A stretch of 64,000 nucleotides of DNA from Eucalyptus grandis. Lineage: Eukaryota; Streptophyta; Magnoliopsida; Myrtales; Myrtaceae. The notes under the pieces are model-generated. The model was not told the DNA's origin. It saw only the letters and a program-made list of their open reading frames with translations, and did not search any database. The stretch is taken from contig NC_052619.1 of assembly GCF_016545825.1 (NCBI RefSeq), positions 5,967,501-6,031,500 of the forward strand, given 5' to 3'. Positions 11,241-23,590 of this stretch are shown one piece after another. The position numbers were made by a program, and so were the translations under genes. Numbering within the stretch: the first letter of the stretch is position 1; each line of letters begins with the position of its first letter.

Positions 11241-12735
11241 AAATAGGGCAAATGGAATTATCCAAATTGAGGCTTGGTTACTCCGCACAACCCGCAACTG
11301 GAATTCAGCAGTGGAGAAGCCCGTCACCTTATTAGAGATTTGTTGCGATTAGGCCACGCCGACGAGACATTTGGGTTTAAGCTCTTACCAACTTTTGACA
11401 GCCAGAGTCATCTTTTGGAAACATGTATAATTACCCGACAGTTTTAATTCCTTTGAAGTGAAATGCGTTGCAGTACATACGTCCCTTTAACAAAAGGGAA
11501 GACTGTATCCTATCATGTATTCTACGTAGAGAGACAAGCACATGAACTCGTGAAGTGAATCGCCATTTGATACTTATTAATCAGGATAAATATTCTACCA
11601 AGACACACAATGATCGTTTATGTAGATATGGTTCCATAATCTGTTCCTGAGTACCCAAGACATCTCTAACGTTAAACCAGACCCACTTCGAATTCGAAAT
11701 ATCGATGGGACACCACATGGTTTCCCGCTTCCACGCCGCACAATTTGCTTTTGGACATGTTGCTAGCCATGCCGAATTTCACAGCTGCAGCATATTTCCA
11801 CTGACGAACCCTATGAGAAGCAAACCTCGACTCATATGGATTAAGGATCAGTAAGTGAGCCAAGTGGGCACAAATTTCTTTGCCAGTTCAATTGAGCCAT
11901 GGAGGGCTCCAGAGAGTGCATGCATTACCTGCAACAGCCAAAGATAGCGATTACTGACAAGAACAGCCATCAAACTAATGCGAAATAAAGAAATAGTCGA
12001 AATGTTCTAAAACATAATTGTTTCTCTCCCTTTTTTATTCCCTTTCAAAACATTCTTGGCAAAGCACAAGCATAACGAGATGTTCAGCTTTGCATATGAA
12101 AGAACATTAACGAACGAACAATGGTCTGAAACAAAATAAGAAAAGAAAAGAGGTAAGAGAATCATGCTAGAAAAGGACATTCTCATTGTTTTGAGGTTTA
12201 TATGTTCAACTTGCAGAAGAGAAACTTCCAAAACAATACTCACAAACAACATGAAGGGGGTAGTGATAGGAAGTCCAACCCATAAACTATTAGGTGGAGG
12301 GGACTCTCTGTATATCAGGTCTAAACAAACCCCATAAAAAGGCGATGAGCATTGAAAAGGGGAAATGATGCAGAAAAGAGTTACGCGTGCAATGAAATAT
12401 CAATTGGAGCATGGAGAATAAATTGAGGCAATAATACCATGGTAAAAAATCCAATCTAAAAACTAAACTAGTTGGTACTATACATATATAATGCCCGTTC
12501 TGTAAACAAGCGATGTGTGATAATTACACATGCGATGTAACAACATTTTTGTAATAATCTGTGGAAGTAAATAAAATTCATTAAAAAGAAAAATTGATCT
12601 CTTGACATTTATATTATGGTTTCCACAGACACACAGTGATCGAAGGTAATAGAATTATGGAGATGGCACCTATCCTCTGCAAAAAGTACCTTATCTAGGG
12701 ATTCGACACTCCTCACGTAAGGTTTTTTCACGCAA
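11240..12735. other. Region downstream of the FYVE gene; possible 3' UTR exons
   Basis: No protein-coding gene is evident. A less AT-rich stretch at about 11660-11935 contains a GTAATG after a CTGCAG on the minus strand, and could be an untranslated or alternative exon. The rest, to the stop codon at 12736, is ordinary AT-rich DNA. Confidence 0.35.
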
Positions 12736-15700
12736 TCACGATGTGTTGAGCTTCTTTTCGAGCATTTTGGCCCGTCGGAGAGCATCCAAGGCCTCAGCTT
12801 GTTTTCCAGCTCGTTTCAAGTTCACAGCTTTCACTTTTTCAGCCTTTATTTGTTCTTCCAGGTGAATACTGTCTTGGCCAGAGTTCTCTCTGCTTTGGAG
12901 ATTGTGCTTCACAGGTTCGGGTTTTTTGGGTCCCCGTGATACCATGCTAGAATCATCTATTCCAATTGCTTTCAAGGCAGAAAAAAGCTCAGGATCAAGA
13001 AGATCCTCGATGACCACATCATCCATACCATCTTCAGAAGATTTACCAGAATCATGAGAAGCAGACTCCTCCAGTTGAGCCTCAAGAGTCTTGGCTAAAT
13101 CAAGTTCAGCTTCAGCATCTTTAATCCGACCCTCTTTTCGCAGCTTCAAGGCCTGCCTTTTGTGGCTGAGGGACTGCTGTTGAATTTTGAAGCGCTCACG
13201 ACTGGTTAATGGTTTAGGAGTCACTTTTGATGTATCCTCCTCCTTTATTTCCATGGGAGGAATGGCTGATGAAGATATCGACACACTGGGCTGGGGTTTG
13301 TCTTCTTCAAGACTCTTCTCCAGCAGTTTTGCCTGCTTAAGTTCCTCCTTGGCTTCTGCTAATTTCCCTTCTCGTTTCAAGGCGAGTGCTTTCTTCTTGT
13401 GAATCAAAATCTCTTGTTGAATGGAAACTTGGCCTTTCTGATGAAGTTCTTCACCAGCATTTGTTTCATTGACCAGCGATCGCTTATTTGCATGTGTCTC
13501 TTTTATTGCCATAATAGCTTCATCTTTGCTCGTCCTATTTTCATCAGCACTCCTTGGGGCAACTGGTTGAATCAAGGGAATATCATGAGATGACTGGGAA
13601 ACAGAACATGGTCTGTCTTCTAGTTTTTCAGCGGAAACTTGTGCATTTGTCCAATCATTGCCAGTCAGCAAATCCATCATGTCAACAGAATGAACAACTT
13701 TAGAACTGGAAGCGGCTCCTTTAGCTGCCAAATCACCTTGGGCAAAATTTTGGGAGCCAATTAATTCTCCCTCATACCCAGATGCTTTGGGGCTCCAAAA
13801 ATTTGATTTTTCAGGAAGAGTATCAGCTCTGTTAGTTCTTGTTCTCTCTAAGTTCATAGGTCCAACATCTAGACTCGTTGCTTCTTCAGTAGACCCATCA
13901 TTTACTTTGACCAAATTATCCAGATTTCCATGTTCCTCAGGCCTAATCGAAGAACTTGAGCTCTCAGGATTCCTCTTTTCAGGGGTATCAAGCAGAGGTC
14001 CTTTCAGAAGCTCCAATTCCTCGATTTCCATTTCTAATGCCTTTGCCATCCTTAAAGTTTCCTCAGCCTCTTCCAGTTTTCCTTTACGTCTAAGGTCAAG
14101 TGCTCTTCTTTTTAATCCCAAGAGCTCCCTCTGGATTTTAGCCTTCGTTCTTGGGGCTGAAGTGGAAACCATGGATGAGGATTCAATTGTAGATTCAGCA
14201 ACTGATTGAAGTGTATTGTCTGTGATTTTCTTAGAAGCTACATCTTGCACCTTTGCCAGTGCAGGTACTTCATCTTTCCAGCCCAAATCCTCCAACATCG
14301 ATAGTAGTGATGGATCACGTAAATCACTTTCTGTCACATCCTGTTCAGGTTCATCATTGACTGAGCTCTCAATAGACGTTTTGACTTTATTATTTTCGAG
14401 CTTGGCATGCTCTGTGTTAAATTTGTTCTTCGATGCTTCCATCTCTGAAATCTGAGCCTCTAATGCGTTGGCCATTTTCAGCACTTCCTCTGCCTCCTCA
14501 TTCTTACCTTCACGTCTCAGAGCAAGAGCTTTCCTTTTTATACCCAGGAGCTCCCTCTGAACTTCAGCTTTACTTCTCCGTGGCAACCCATCAAGTGAAC
14601 TATGAAGGCCTTGAGTGACAAATGATTTGTCGACAAGAGTAGAATCATTCCCATCTTGTTTGTGACCAAAAGCCTTGGTTTTCAAAGGATATTCAGCGGA
14701 TAGTGTCCCTCTGTCAAAATGAATTGATTGTGTTGCTAGTTCTGCATCATAATCTTCAGCCCAGCCTAAGGATTTCAAAGCAGCAGCCATTTCCGGGTCT
14801 GCCATATCCTTGTCTGTGACTTCAAAGTTGCTCTGCTCGTCAAGATTGCCAGCAACACCTATAAGGTTGTCCAAACGAAAATCGTCTTGTTTCTGCCGAG
14901 GAAGAGTTTCTTGCTTGTCATCATCCATGCTTTGAATTAAAGATGACAATTCATCATCAGAATCTTCGGCCCCGGCCAAAAGTTCCTGCTCTTCAACTTG
15001 CTTTTCTAATAATTTAGCTTTCTTCAATTCTTCCTTGGCTTCAGCAAGCTTCCCTTCACGCTTCAACGTAAGAGCTTTTCTCTTGTGAGTATTTATTTGA
15101 GTCCTGTCTATGCCTGGCTTAGTCTTGCCATCACTAGGCTTTTGAGGCAATTCTCCAATAATAGCCGACAGTTCACCCTCCACAGTCATGCTTGTAGGCT
15201 TCTTGTCTTCATTGTGAAGATCCATCTCAGACCATCCCAATTCTTTGAGCTCAGAAAGAAGGTCGTCCTTTTCCTTATCCTTGCTCACACGGGGCTTGTT
15301 TTCTCGGCCAGGTTCTGCAGAGATCATTTTCTCAGCAGGCAAAACCTTTCTACGGCTTTTCCTTAATGCAAGTTCTAAAGCATCAGCCTGCCTCTCCAGT
15401 TCCTTCCCTCTCTTAAAGGCCTTCAAGGCCTCCTCAGGTTTGCCTTCTCCCTTCAGAATTTTGTACTTCTTTTTCTCATCGATGGCTTGCTGACGCAGTT
15501 CCTCAGGGGTAGCAGATCCTGTCTCTCTCTGGAAAATTGGAAATAAAGAGGTCATCAGCTAAGTGCTTAAGGTGTTAGCAGACACGATATAGTCCAATAG
15601 CATGAGATGTGCCAACGCATAATAGACATCTTCTACCTACCAAGCTATCTATATCAACATATTCTTGACTACTGAAACTCGATGCGCTGCTTGTTGTCCT

Positions 15701-17345
15701 TTCAATACCAGAAACAATGTTGGCATCAGAGTCTGCTCCTGATGAGGATCCCTGTGCATCACTAGCAAGAATCTGGCCCAAAACCTCGTCCTCATTCTTT
15801 GATGTAACTCTTGAACTTCCTGTGATTTTCGAAAGAACTAACTATCAGAACCTGCATATCGACCACTGGAATCTAGATTAAGCATCCCAGATCAAGTCAA
15901 TTTTGCCGAAATAATCTGTTTTCAGCTTCATCTTCATTGCACCTATCAAAGATTTGAGGTCTCTCTCTATTTTGTAGCAATAGCAGATTAGCAGTAGTTT
16001 TATCAGCAGAGGTAGTAATGCAGCAACTTACAAGTGAATCACACAACCACAACTATTGGCATAGCCACTGTGGTGACTACAAGAAAGCTGATTGGTTGTC
16101 ACCATCATTAATCAATGCATGATATGTATATGTGCGTACGTGTGCATGTGCGTGTGCATGAATGTGTGTGTTTCGGTTGCATCGTTGCATATAAGACTGC
16201 GAGGACAATGGTTGCCCAGGGATTTAGGAATCCTTATCAGGATTACAGGTCTCAGGCTTGAGTGTCATGGTTGTAATCCCTCTATACAGCTTCACTGAGA
16301 ACCAGGTTGAGCTTATGCAAATAGTCAACTGTGCAGTTCAGCAATAATCAGAACACCATATTTCTATGAGTACTATGTTCTAAGTTAGCTTGTGCCTGAT
16401 GGACTCTTTTCATGTGTAGTTTTATTTAGAGGGACATAATAAACCTACATAACAAAATAAAAGAACACAGGAGACTGAAATTAGTGGGAAAGGAAGGAGG
16501 CGAACTGGAGCAGGTATGCAACAATCCACTTCGTTATGTCCCAATAGCTTTAGCAAGGAGATAACAGGAAGCATTAACCAATTATAGAGCAAAATCAGAA
16601 GGCAATTAATGAAATAGCAAATCAAACAGAATAAACAGATATTGTGCAACCAGACTTTACTCCGCATCCAGAAACAGTACAAGTGTCAAAGTTAGTTCCT
16701 GACCCCCCATAACATAAGAAGATTGAGGGCAAGCATGACGAGCATTGAAAGTAGCCAAAGCCTAGCATGTCAATCAGAACCATACCATATACCATACATA
16801 CTTGTTAAAGGCAAATAGAGAGCGAGTTCGAAAAGCCAATACCGCACGAAACAAGACTCGACCTACAATACCTTTCCCGGCTCTGCTTCTGTGACCGTGC
16901 CGAAGCTCGAACCTCGCGGCCTCCTCCAGCTTCTTACACGGGTCGCAAATCCGAACAGGCGCGTCGCCCTGCCCCCTCAGAACCATCCTCTGCAGCGTGC
17001 ATCCGTTGCAGAACAGGCCCCCGCATCTCCGGCAATGATGCTGCAGCGCACACCCCAAACCCCAAACCCAAAACACACAAACGTCACCACATCATCCGAA
17101 ACCGCAAAAGACCCAAAATTTCACACGCACGCACGCGACCCGGACGAAACGCCAGCCGCCCAAATCGGACAACACGGCAAGACCGACACGACCATGATCA
17201 CAATCAAGAAACGACCCATCAGACGCCCGAACCTTGCGGTTGATGAAGGTGAATTGAGAGGAGCAGCCCTGGCAATGGGAGGCATCGACGACCCAGTTGC
17301 TCCCCGCAGCGACGGCTTCGCCGGCAGTCCGATCTTCTCCAGCAT
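12736..17345 (-). CDS. FYVE zinc-finger protein with DM14-like helical repeats (four exons; frame break in exon 1)
   Basis: Probable role: binding endosomal phosphatidylinositol 3-phosphate and acting in membrane trafficking (family knowledge). Minus exons: 17345-17233, 17040-16872, 15819-15641, 15528-12736; all phases fit and junctions are GT-AG. The FYVE domain spans exons 1-2: WVVD, C-x2-C (CQGC), the basic motif RKHHCRRCGG, GLFCNGC, and the RVC-type motif VRICDPC. Exon 4 (930 codons) holds seven copies of a 40-residue charged helical repeat, e.g. KRKALALRREGKNEEAEEVL, like DM14 domains of CC2D1/Lgd proteins. Between them are four short motifs of the type DPEMAAALKSLGW. Oddity: exon 1 has 113 nt. 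The ATG at 17345 (MLEKIGLPAKPSLRG) is one base out of frame with SNWVVDASHCQGC, as if one base were missing near 17300-17305. Intron 3, at 15529-15640, is 112 bp and intron 2 is 1052 bp. Total about 1084 residues if the frame is continuous. I think it matches an Arabidopsis FYVE protein (At1g61690 type), from memory. Confidence 0.85.
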
Positions 17346-18639
17346 CTTCTTCTTCTCCCCCCCAAAAAAAAAAAAAAAAACTTTCACTTGATTTCCCCGG
17401 GAGAACGAGGGCGGCGATCGAGAATCGGACAAAGATCGCTCCGGGCAAGAGCAAAATCAAAACTTTTTGGTAATCTCGGATCGGCTTTGGCTTGCGGGAC
17501 AGAGATCGTCTAAGAGTCAATGGAGAAGGAGGAAGGTGGAGAGTGTGGTACTGCGAGGAAAGGCGATTTCGTTTTCCCCTATTGAGTTTTGCGATGTCGG
17601 AGTTTGCCTTTGGTTTTTGGAGAGTTTGGGACTTTTTGGGAGGGCTTGGACATGATCGGTGGCGGGTATTGGGTGGGCTCGGGCTGAAAATTTTTGAGAT
17701 CCGGCGAGATTTCGGGCCGGGCTCCTACAAAGGCATGATGTCTGGATCCGGTCATACGTCATAAATGTCATAACTTTCGTACGTTGACGTTAATTTGAGT
17801 GACATCTTTCTTCAATTGATTACTTGCTCATCATGATTTTTAAAAAGTCGTGACACTCGGTGAAGGCCGTGTTGCTTTCTCTCCTAGTTTCCCTTGTATA
17901 ACTCTCAATCTTTATCTTTCTCGAGTCGAGTTGAAATTCTCTCTACCAATTTGATTTAGGAGTATTTTGTTGTTTTCATTCTGATTTCTTTTTTAAATTC
18001 TTTGTAGGCTGTTGATGCCCATTTTCCTTGTTGGACATATTTTTCGCTTCCAAATCAACTCACTAGTTTAGATCTTCCGAATCAAGAAGTTCGATAGGAT
18101 CAAGTAGGAATGTGATGAATTCCTACTATACTGGAAGCAATTATACAATTTCTCCAAGCTTTGAAAGTTTTCATCTCTCAATCTAAATATTAATTTGAGA
18201 GCTCTTCTGTCAATCTCAAATATAGATTTGGAAGTTCCTAAAATGCGTTTTTGTGCTTGTCCAACCTCTCTTAATCTAGATTTAGTTTTGGAAGGTTGTT
18301 CATCTTATATTTGGTATCTTTGCATGGTGATAGTGTTGAGAATGCTTAACCTAATTGTATACCACCCATTGGATAAGCCATAACTTTGTAGAAAAGGAGA
18401 TTACGGAGCATGCTCATCACCAATAACAGTGCGAGATTTGGTAATCGATTGTCATTCTAGTCACATGAGAGGTTACTTATCAGTTTGTGCTTTATTATGT
18501 TACACTGATATTTCAGATTTATATTATTTTGAATATCTCATGTATCTTCATGAGATATGAATGATTCATATAATTTTGACAAAAAAAAAATGAACATTGC
18601 ATGAAAGTTATCATACTCAATAATTAATTGAAAAGTTAT

Positions 18640-19160
18640 GACACTTAATGAATATTATACGAAAGTTATAGAATTAATATATTGAAAAACCTTAAATAGG
18701 TACACGTGTGATAAATTTACCTTAAACTATTTTTTTAACCATGAAAAATCCCAAACTGGTACACTATGACAAATTTACTCCAACTGACCATTAAAAACCT
18801 AAAATTGGTATAGATATGACAAATTTATCCCAATTAATTTATATGACCGTCAAAAACCTCAAACTTATACAATTGTGACAAATATAACATTCGTTAAATT
18901 GGATTAATGCCATAAAAAATCATAAAAATTATATAACTATGATAAACGGAGAGTAAAATCCTAAATTAGCACACCGGTTAACTATTACGTGTCATTCAAC
19001 TTAATAATTTGACCGTAAAATTTAACAAAAACTATTATAGGATAAATTTGTCATAAGTCTAAAGGTGTACTGATTTAGAGTTTTTGGTGATCAAAAAATT
19101 AGTTTGCAATAAATTTGTCACATATGTATCATTTTGGGGTTTTTCAGAGTATTAACCTAA
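18640..19160. repeat. AT-rich degenerate tandem repeat inside copy A
   Basis: About eight degenerate copies of a phrase like 'cccaaactggtacac...' followed by 'tgacaaatttaccc' lie here. The counterpart in copy B is 32690-33195, and relatives lie at 10920-11240 and 53470-53700. The stretches around it (17740-18640 and 19160-19900) are non-coding and match copy B. Confidence 0.75.
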
Positions 19161-20042
19161 AGTTATAATATTTATTGTATCTTTTTTCTAGAAAGAGTGA
19201 GGTTGGATTATACAAAAAAAATTTCCATTCTATATTGTGGACAAATCAACAACCAATATGTCCAAATTCAATCACATCACTAATTTATCTTAACTTCGCC
19301 AAAATTCTCCTAGGTCATTTTTGGAAAAAGGATGAAATTGAAATAGAACAAAAAAGGTAAAAAGAATGTGAGGTGATTGACTACATCCTTTGCCTTTTTT
19401 GGTAGGTAATGGTAAATAATCTTAAATAAAGTTTGATAAATAATGAAAATTAAACATATAACTCTAAGAAAAAGAAAATCCTAGCTGTTTTTCTAGGGCA
19501 AACACTCTAGCTTTTGATTGTATACACAGGACAACCACTGCCATTGGTGGTCGTCATTTCTGACGAAGGCCTCCACAGTAAAGATCGTCGACCATAGTAA
19601 CCACCTCGATCGAGGACATGAGTGGCTTGCGAGTTCACGCAGACATATTTGGGAAATTTTCTTCAAATTATTAATTTTTCAAGAAACAAATGAAACCTTT
19701 ATTAATCTAATTTTTCTTAAAAATAAAACCCTTATGTGTCCATACTTGATTTATGTAATTGAAGTCCAGTTAAAAAAAGAATGGATGCGAAGGAAAATCA
19801 AGTTTCTAATGTACAAAGAACCTTCTATCTCTCGCCCAAAAATTAAGATGAAAAAAAAAAATGCAAATTTGGGGAGAAGAGAAATGAATTTATAGTAGAA
19901 AAGGAACTTCATTAAGCTTCACATACACCATTTCCCTCTTCTCTACCAAGCCAGATGAACCAAAGTTCAAGCAACAAAATCAATGATACATCACATTCAG
20001 ATCAAAAGAAACTCTCCTTCTTCCTCATTCTCAAGCCTTTTC

Positions 20043-20959
20043 TCACATTATGGTGCAGAATCTGGTCGCCAACCCGGCCGCGGCGTCGATGGCAGCAAGG
20101 TAAATATTCTGGAAAACACAAAGCGCACGCAAACAGTCATTAGGGACAACGTAACAACGCATAGTAAAAGTCATCGAAGTATACTTGTTTTACAAAAGTA
20201 GTAAATAGAGTTAAGAAATATGTTTTGTCATAAACTCCACATTTTCAAGAAGGAAGAGAGAAAGAAAAGCATAACTTGCCGTGAACATTGCATGGCTGGG
20301 ATTGGTCGGGACGATTGCAAAGGACGTGGAGGTATTAGCATCGGTTGCCGGTGGCTGAAACTGTGAACGAACAAAACAATGCATTCCTTAGAAGCAACAA
20401 AGCTTTCTATATTTCACTATCAACGAGCTATTGTTGTAGAATGGTTTACTATAGCAAATGCGTCATTTCACTACTTCGTTTTCATTACCTTGTTCTTTTC
20501 TTGTCTCAATTCTCTTCTCATGGCTTCGAGCATCACGAAATTATCCAAGAAGTCATTGTGCGGGTGCGTGTAGTTGCCGTGGGAGAAGCAATCGCTACAT
20601 AGATTGAACGTCTCGGCCTCACCGGCGTCCTTGAAGCACTTCACACACGTGAAGAACATCCCTAGTGCGAGGCACCCGCACCCATCACATAGAGGCCTAG
20701 CGCTCGTGGCAATGTAGAAGAACGTGATGGCCTCGTCGAAGCTGAGCTTTCCCGTGCCACTCACGTTCAGCTGCTTAAACAAGTAAGGGTTGCTCATCCT
20801 CACATAGCCCTTGACCTTCGTGAAGGAAAGAAACTCCGAGAGGCACACGACGCCGTCATGGTCATGGTCCATCTCGGTGACAAAGTCCTGTGCCAACTGT
20901 TTAACGTTCTCGGCAGCCGCGTCGAAGTAGACCTTCGCAGTACGCTGCAAATCCTCCAT
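20043..20959 (-). CDS. EF-hand / ZZ-type zinc-finger protein with C-terminal CaaX-like end (three exons proposed)
   Basis: Exon 1 is 20959-20489 (157 codons, ending ...RQEKNK before GTAATG). EF loop 1, DHDHDGVVCLSE, is canonical (D1, D3, D5, E12). Loop 2, NVSGTGKLSFDE, is degenerate. A ZZ-like finger follows: CDGCG, CVKC, CSDC, then a His-rich HGNYTHPHNDFL. Proposed exon 2 is 20360-20280 (FQPPATDANTS...), and exon 3 is 20108-20043, ending ATRFCTIM then TGA. CTIM fits a CaaX prenylation signal. The exon 2 donor would have to be GC (ACG|GCAAGT), and then all phases fit, giving 205 residues. Without splicing the frame stops at 20471. The start is the in-frame ATG at 20959; the ATG at 21055 opens in a frame created by a 74-bp duplication. 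The protein is probably a Ca2+ sensor of a plant EF-hand/ZZ family; its partner is unknown. Copy B holds a broken paralogue. Confidence 0.72.
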
Positions 20960-21059
20960 TTTTTCCTTGTACAAAGCACAGTTTCGGCAGCCGCGTCGAA
21001 GTAGACCTTCGCAGTACGCTGCAAATCCTCCATTTTTTCCTTGTACAAAGCACATTTTA
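20912..21059. repeat. 74-bp tandem duplication at the 5' end of the EF-hand/ZZ gene
   Basis: The 74-bp block starting GGCAGCCGCGTCGAAG at 20912 repeats at 20986, almost without change. Since 74 is not a multiple of three, the distal copy is read in another frame. Copy B (34430-34495) has only one unit, so the duplication is specific to copy A. Confidence 0.9.
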
Positions 21060-21133
21060 TGGTTTATCTCCCAAATAACAACGTAAAATGAGCAAGAGAA
21101 TTGGGTTCAATGGTTTAATTAAGGAAGGAGATC

Positions 21134-21136
<3 letters not shown>

Positions 21137-21182
<46 letters not shown>
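21137..21182. repeat. (AG)23 microsatellite
   Basis: An uninterrupted AG run upstream of the EF-hand/ZZ gene. The copy B position has only a short CA run instead. A short (TA)n follows at about 21367-21383. Confidence 0.95.
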
Positions 21183-21183
<1 letters not shown>

Positions 21184-21589
21184 ACTAGCCTACACATGCT
21201 TAGGAATGAAGTATGCTTAACAAAGAAGGAAAGCGATGGCAAGCTGTAGAAGTCTATCCTGTAAGAATTATTGTCACATTCCAAAACCATAAAAATAATG
21301 GATGGCATGACCATCTTTCAACACAAAGTACACAGCATCAAATATAACTAATAACCTGATATCAACATATATATATATATATATCAGATTAACCAACAAG
21401 TTGATCACAATATCACAATTTCTATAAATCCACAAAAAAGAACATTTACAACTAGAATTCAATCAACCCAACAACTAGCAATAACTAAGTACATTACTTC
21501 CTTAAGTCATAATAATAAAAAAAAAATAGCAATTCTAAAAGTTTCCCACCGACGGTGCTTTCGTTCTATTCGCTACTAACCAATGAATC

Positions 21590-23252
21590 TAAAAAGATTA
21601 AAGGATGAGTAGAATGAACAATAATAGCTCAGTGAGTAATACGTATCTTCTAAGTAAATCGATCAACGACTATGCATATATACAAAGTAATGCCAAATTT
21701 CATAACTCGAACTCAATATATAAAATACATATTGAATCATATAAGAGTTATTTTTTATTATCAAAGATTTATACTAATAAGAAAAACCCATTTAAATCAC
21801 CATCACAATTCAAGTATCAATGGTCAAGTCCATTAAATAATCTTCATAAAATATCACATATCAATGGTCCATCCATTGACTAATCTATTGCTCAATACTT
21901 TACTATGGCCACGACACAATACCTGTGATAAGGCGACTAAGATTCCTTTTGGTAAGGTCTCCATCTACAAAGCCAATAGCTCAACCTAGAAGAATATCCT
22001 AAATCTAGTATGCATACCTCATAACCCCTTATTGGGTTTACAATCCTATTGAGTATAAACAACCATCCTCTAATATTGGAAATCCAATCACAAAAATCAA
22101 TATCATAAACCAAGCAAATAAATTTTTGCAACAAGAGCATCCGCCATTTCCTACCCATTTCTCCAAGCATCATAAATCTTTCCATAAGATGGTCACAAAG
22201 CAATTTTCATATATATTACTCCACACACTTTGTATAACACGCTTTTGAAATATTCATAATCAACTAAAGAGTAGCAAGTGCTTGATTAAGCTTTTATACA
22301 GTAAATATGCTCTTCACAATTCAATACATATACATATATATTTCAAGGCATGGTTTTATAAATCCAAAGAAGATATAGTACCACTCACCTTATCGCCTAC
22401 GTATCATTGAACTTGTAGCTCTATTAAATAACCGATGAATAATGTTAAAATCAAATAAAACTCTTACCTTGAGTACAAATCGACTCAACTATACCTTAAT
22501 GTTAACAAAACAACTCATATCCGTTAACAAATTGCTTACCCAAAGCGATTATTTAAGCCGTCCGCAACTTGGAGTTTCGATGCACAATTTGATTACACCA
22601 TAACTTTCTCCTCTGAACCCCGTTCCGAACGTATTTATAGTTAATAGAAAGCCCTTTACACATACTATAAGAATTTCAACTTGGCCATCCTAAAATCAAG
22701 CCAAAAAATTGACAAAATATGGGCCCGAAGCTACTGGATGCACATTGTTCACTGTGCGTAGGGAACTTCGAAATTTTGTTTCAGGCAAATCGTAAGCTCA
22801 AATCACGATCCATAAAATCCCACGGCTTCACAACACCCTAAACTATCATTTCTACAAAAATACATGGTTTAACAACTCAAAAATCAGACTTCGTCGCTCA
22901 ATTTTCCTAAAATTAATTTGAGCCCTAAACTCGAAAAATAATTCGATTAGACGAAGGAGGGGCTTAATCTCTTATCGGGTGTTACATTACGAAGTCGAGT
23001 CGGTTTGGTGAGGCGTGCATGCATCAAATCCCCCTTCCTTTCTTTCCCTTTCTTCTTTTTTCTCTCTCCCGAAGTGGTTCGTGCTCTTAAAAGTGAGTGA
23101 CCATTGTTCATCCCTTTTTCTTTTTTGTTTTCTTTCTTCTTCTTCTTTTATTTTTATTTTTTATTTTTTTGACTTTTCAAACCTTCTTTTGTTTCCTTTT
23201 TAAAAATAATGTGGACCCACCACCAAGGGAAAAAAAGAGTCCAACTTTTACA
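21590..23252 (-). mobile_element. Ty3/gypsy LTR (left limit uncertain), copy A
   Basis: The LTR start, TGTAAAAGTTGG on the minus strand, is at 23252. It comes directly after a purine-rich tract (AAGGTGGG) and the end of pol, the usual order at a 3' LTR. A TGTAACACCCGATAAG motif, common in gypsy LTRs, lies inside near 22990. I cannot see the LTR end; 21590 is a guess. No primer-binding site was found. Confidence 0.6.
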
Positions 23253-23590
23253 TTATACCCACCTTAAAAGAAATTTCGTCCTTGAAATTTGAACTTATCT
23301 CAGCTTTCAAACAAATGAGGATATTTGCATCTTGCTTCCTACTCAAGTTCCCAAGTGGCTTATCTCTCAGTGTGGTTTTGCCATTGTATCTTCACATGAG
23401 AAATAGTTCACTGTTATAGCACCTGATTCTTCTCGTCGATAATGCAAATATGATGCTCCTCATACATCAAATTCTTTTGTAATCTCAATGGAGTAAATTC
23501 TAGCATGTGTTCAAGATTTGGCACAAATTTCCGCAACAAAGAAACATGGAACATATTATGAATACCTAATAGTGTTGGTGACAAAGCCAA
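23253..23590 (-). pseudogene. Ty3/gypsy pol C-terminal tail (chromovirus-like)
   Basis: On the minus strand the frame from about 23580 reads LLGIHNMFHVSLLR, then LEFTPLRLQ, YEEHHICIIDEKNQVL and a stop. Past that stop the remaining chromodomain-like words (ISHVKIQWQNH, EATWELE) appear with further stops. This is the typical end of chromovirus pol, just upstream of the polypurine tract. It is a fragment; integrase and RT are absent here. Confidence 0.85.

Larger units (their letters stand above)
17728..23492. repeat. Segmental duplication, copy A
   Basis: This segment aligns nearly end to end, in the same orientation, with 31730-36993. Landmarks shared in order are 'acaaaggcatgat' at the left edge, the 'gacaaattta' repeat tract, the EF-hand/ZZ gene, the 'cccaccgacggtgctttcg' tract, the gypsy LTR start, and the gypsy pol tail ending 'aatctcaatgga'. 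The left edge abuts the upstream region of the FYVE gene. Differences include a 74-bp duplication in copy A, a deletion of about 530 bp in copy B, and different microsatellites. Confidence 0.9.

Noticed and set aside
17346..17520. N-terminal extension of the FYVE protein (in-frame ATG at 17520)
   Set aside because: It runs through a poly(A)/poly(C) tract, encodes a Phe run, and lacks the conserved-looking MLEKIGLP start. A lost base is simpler, though not proven.
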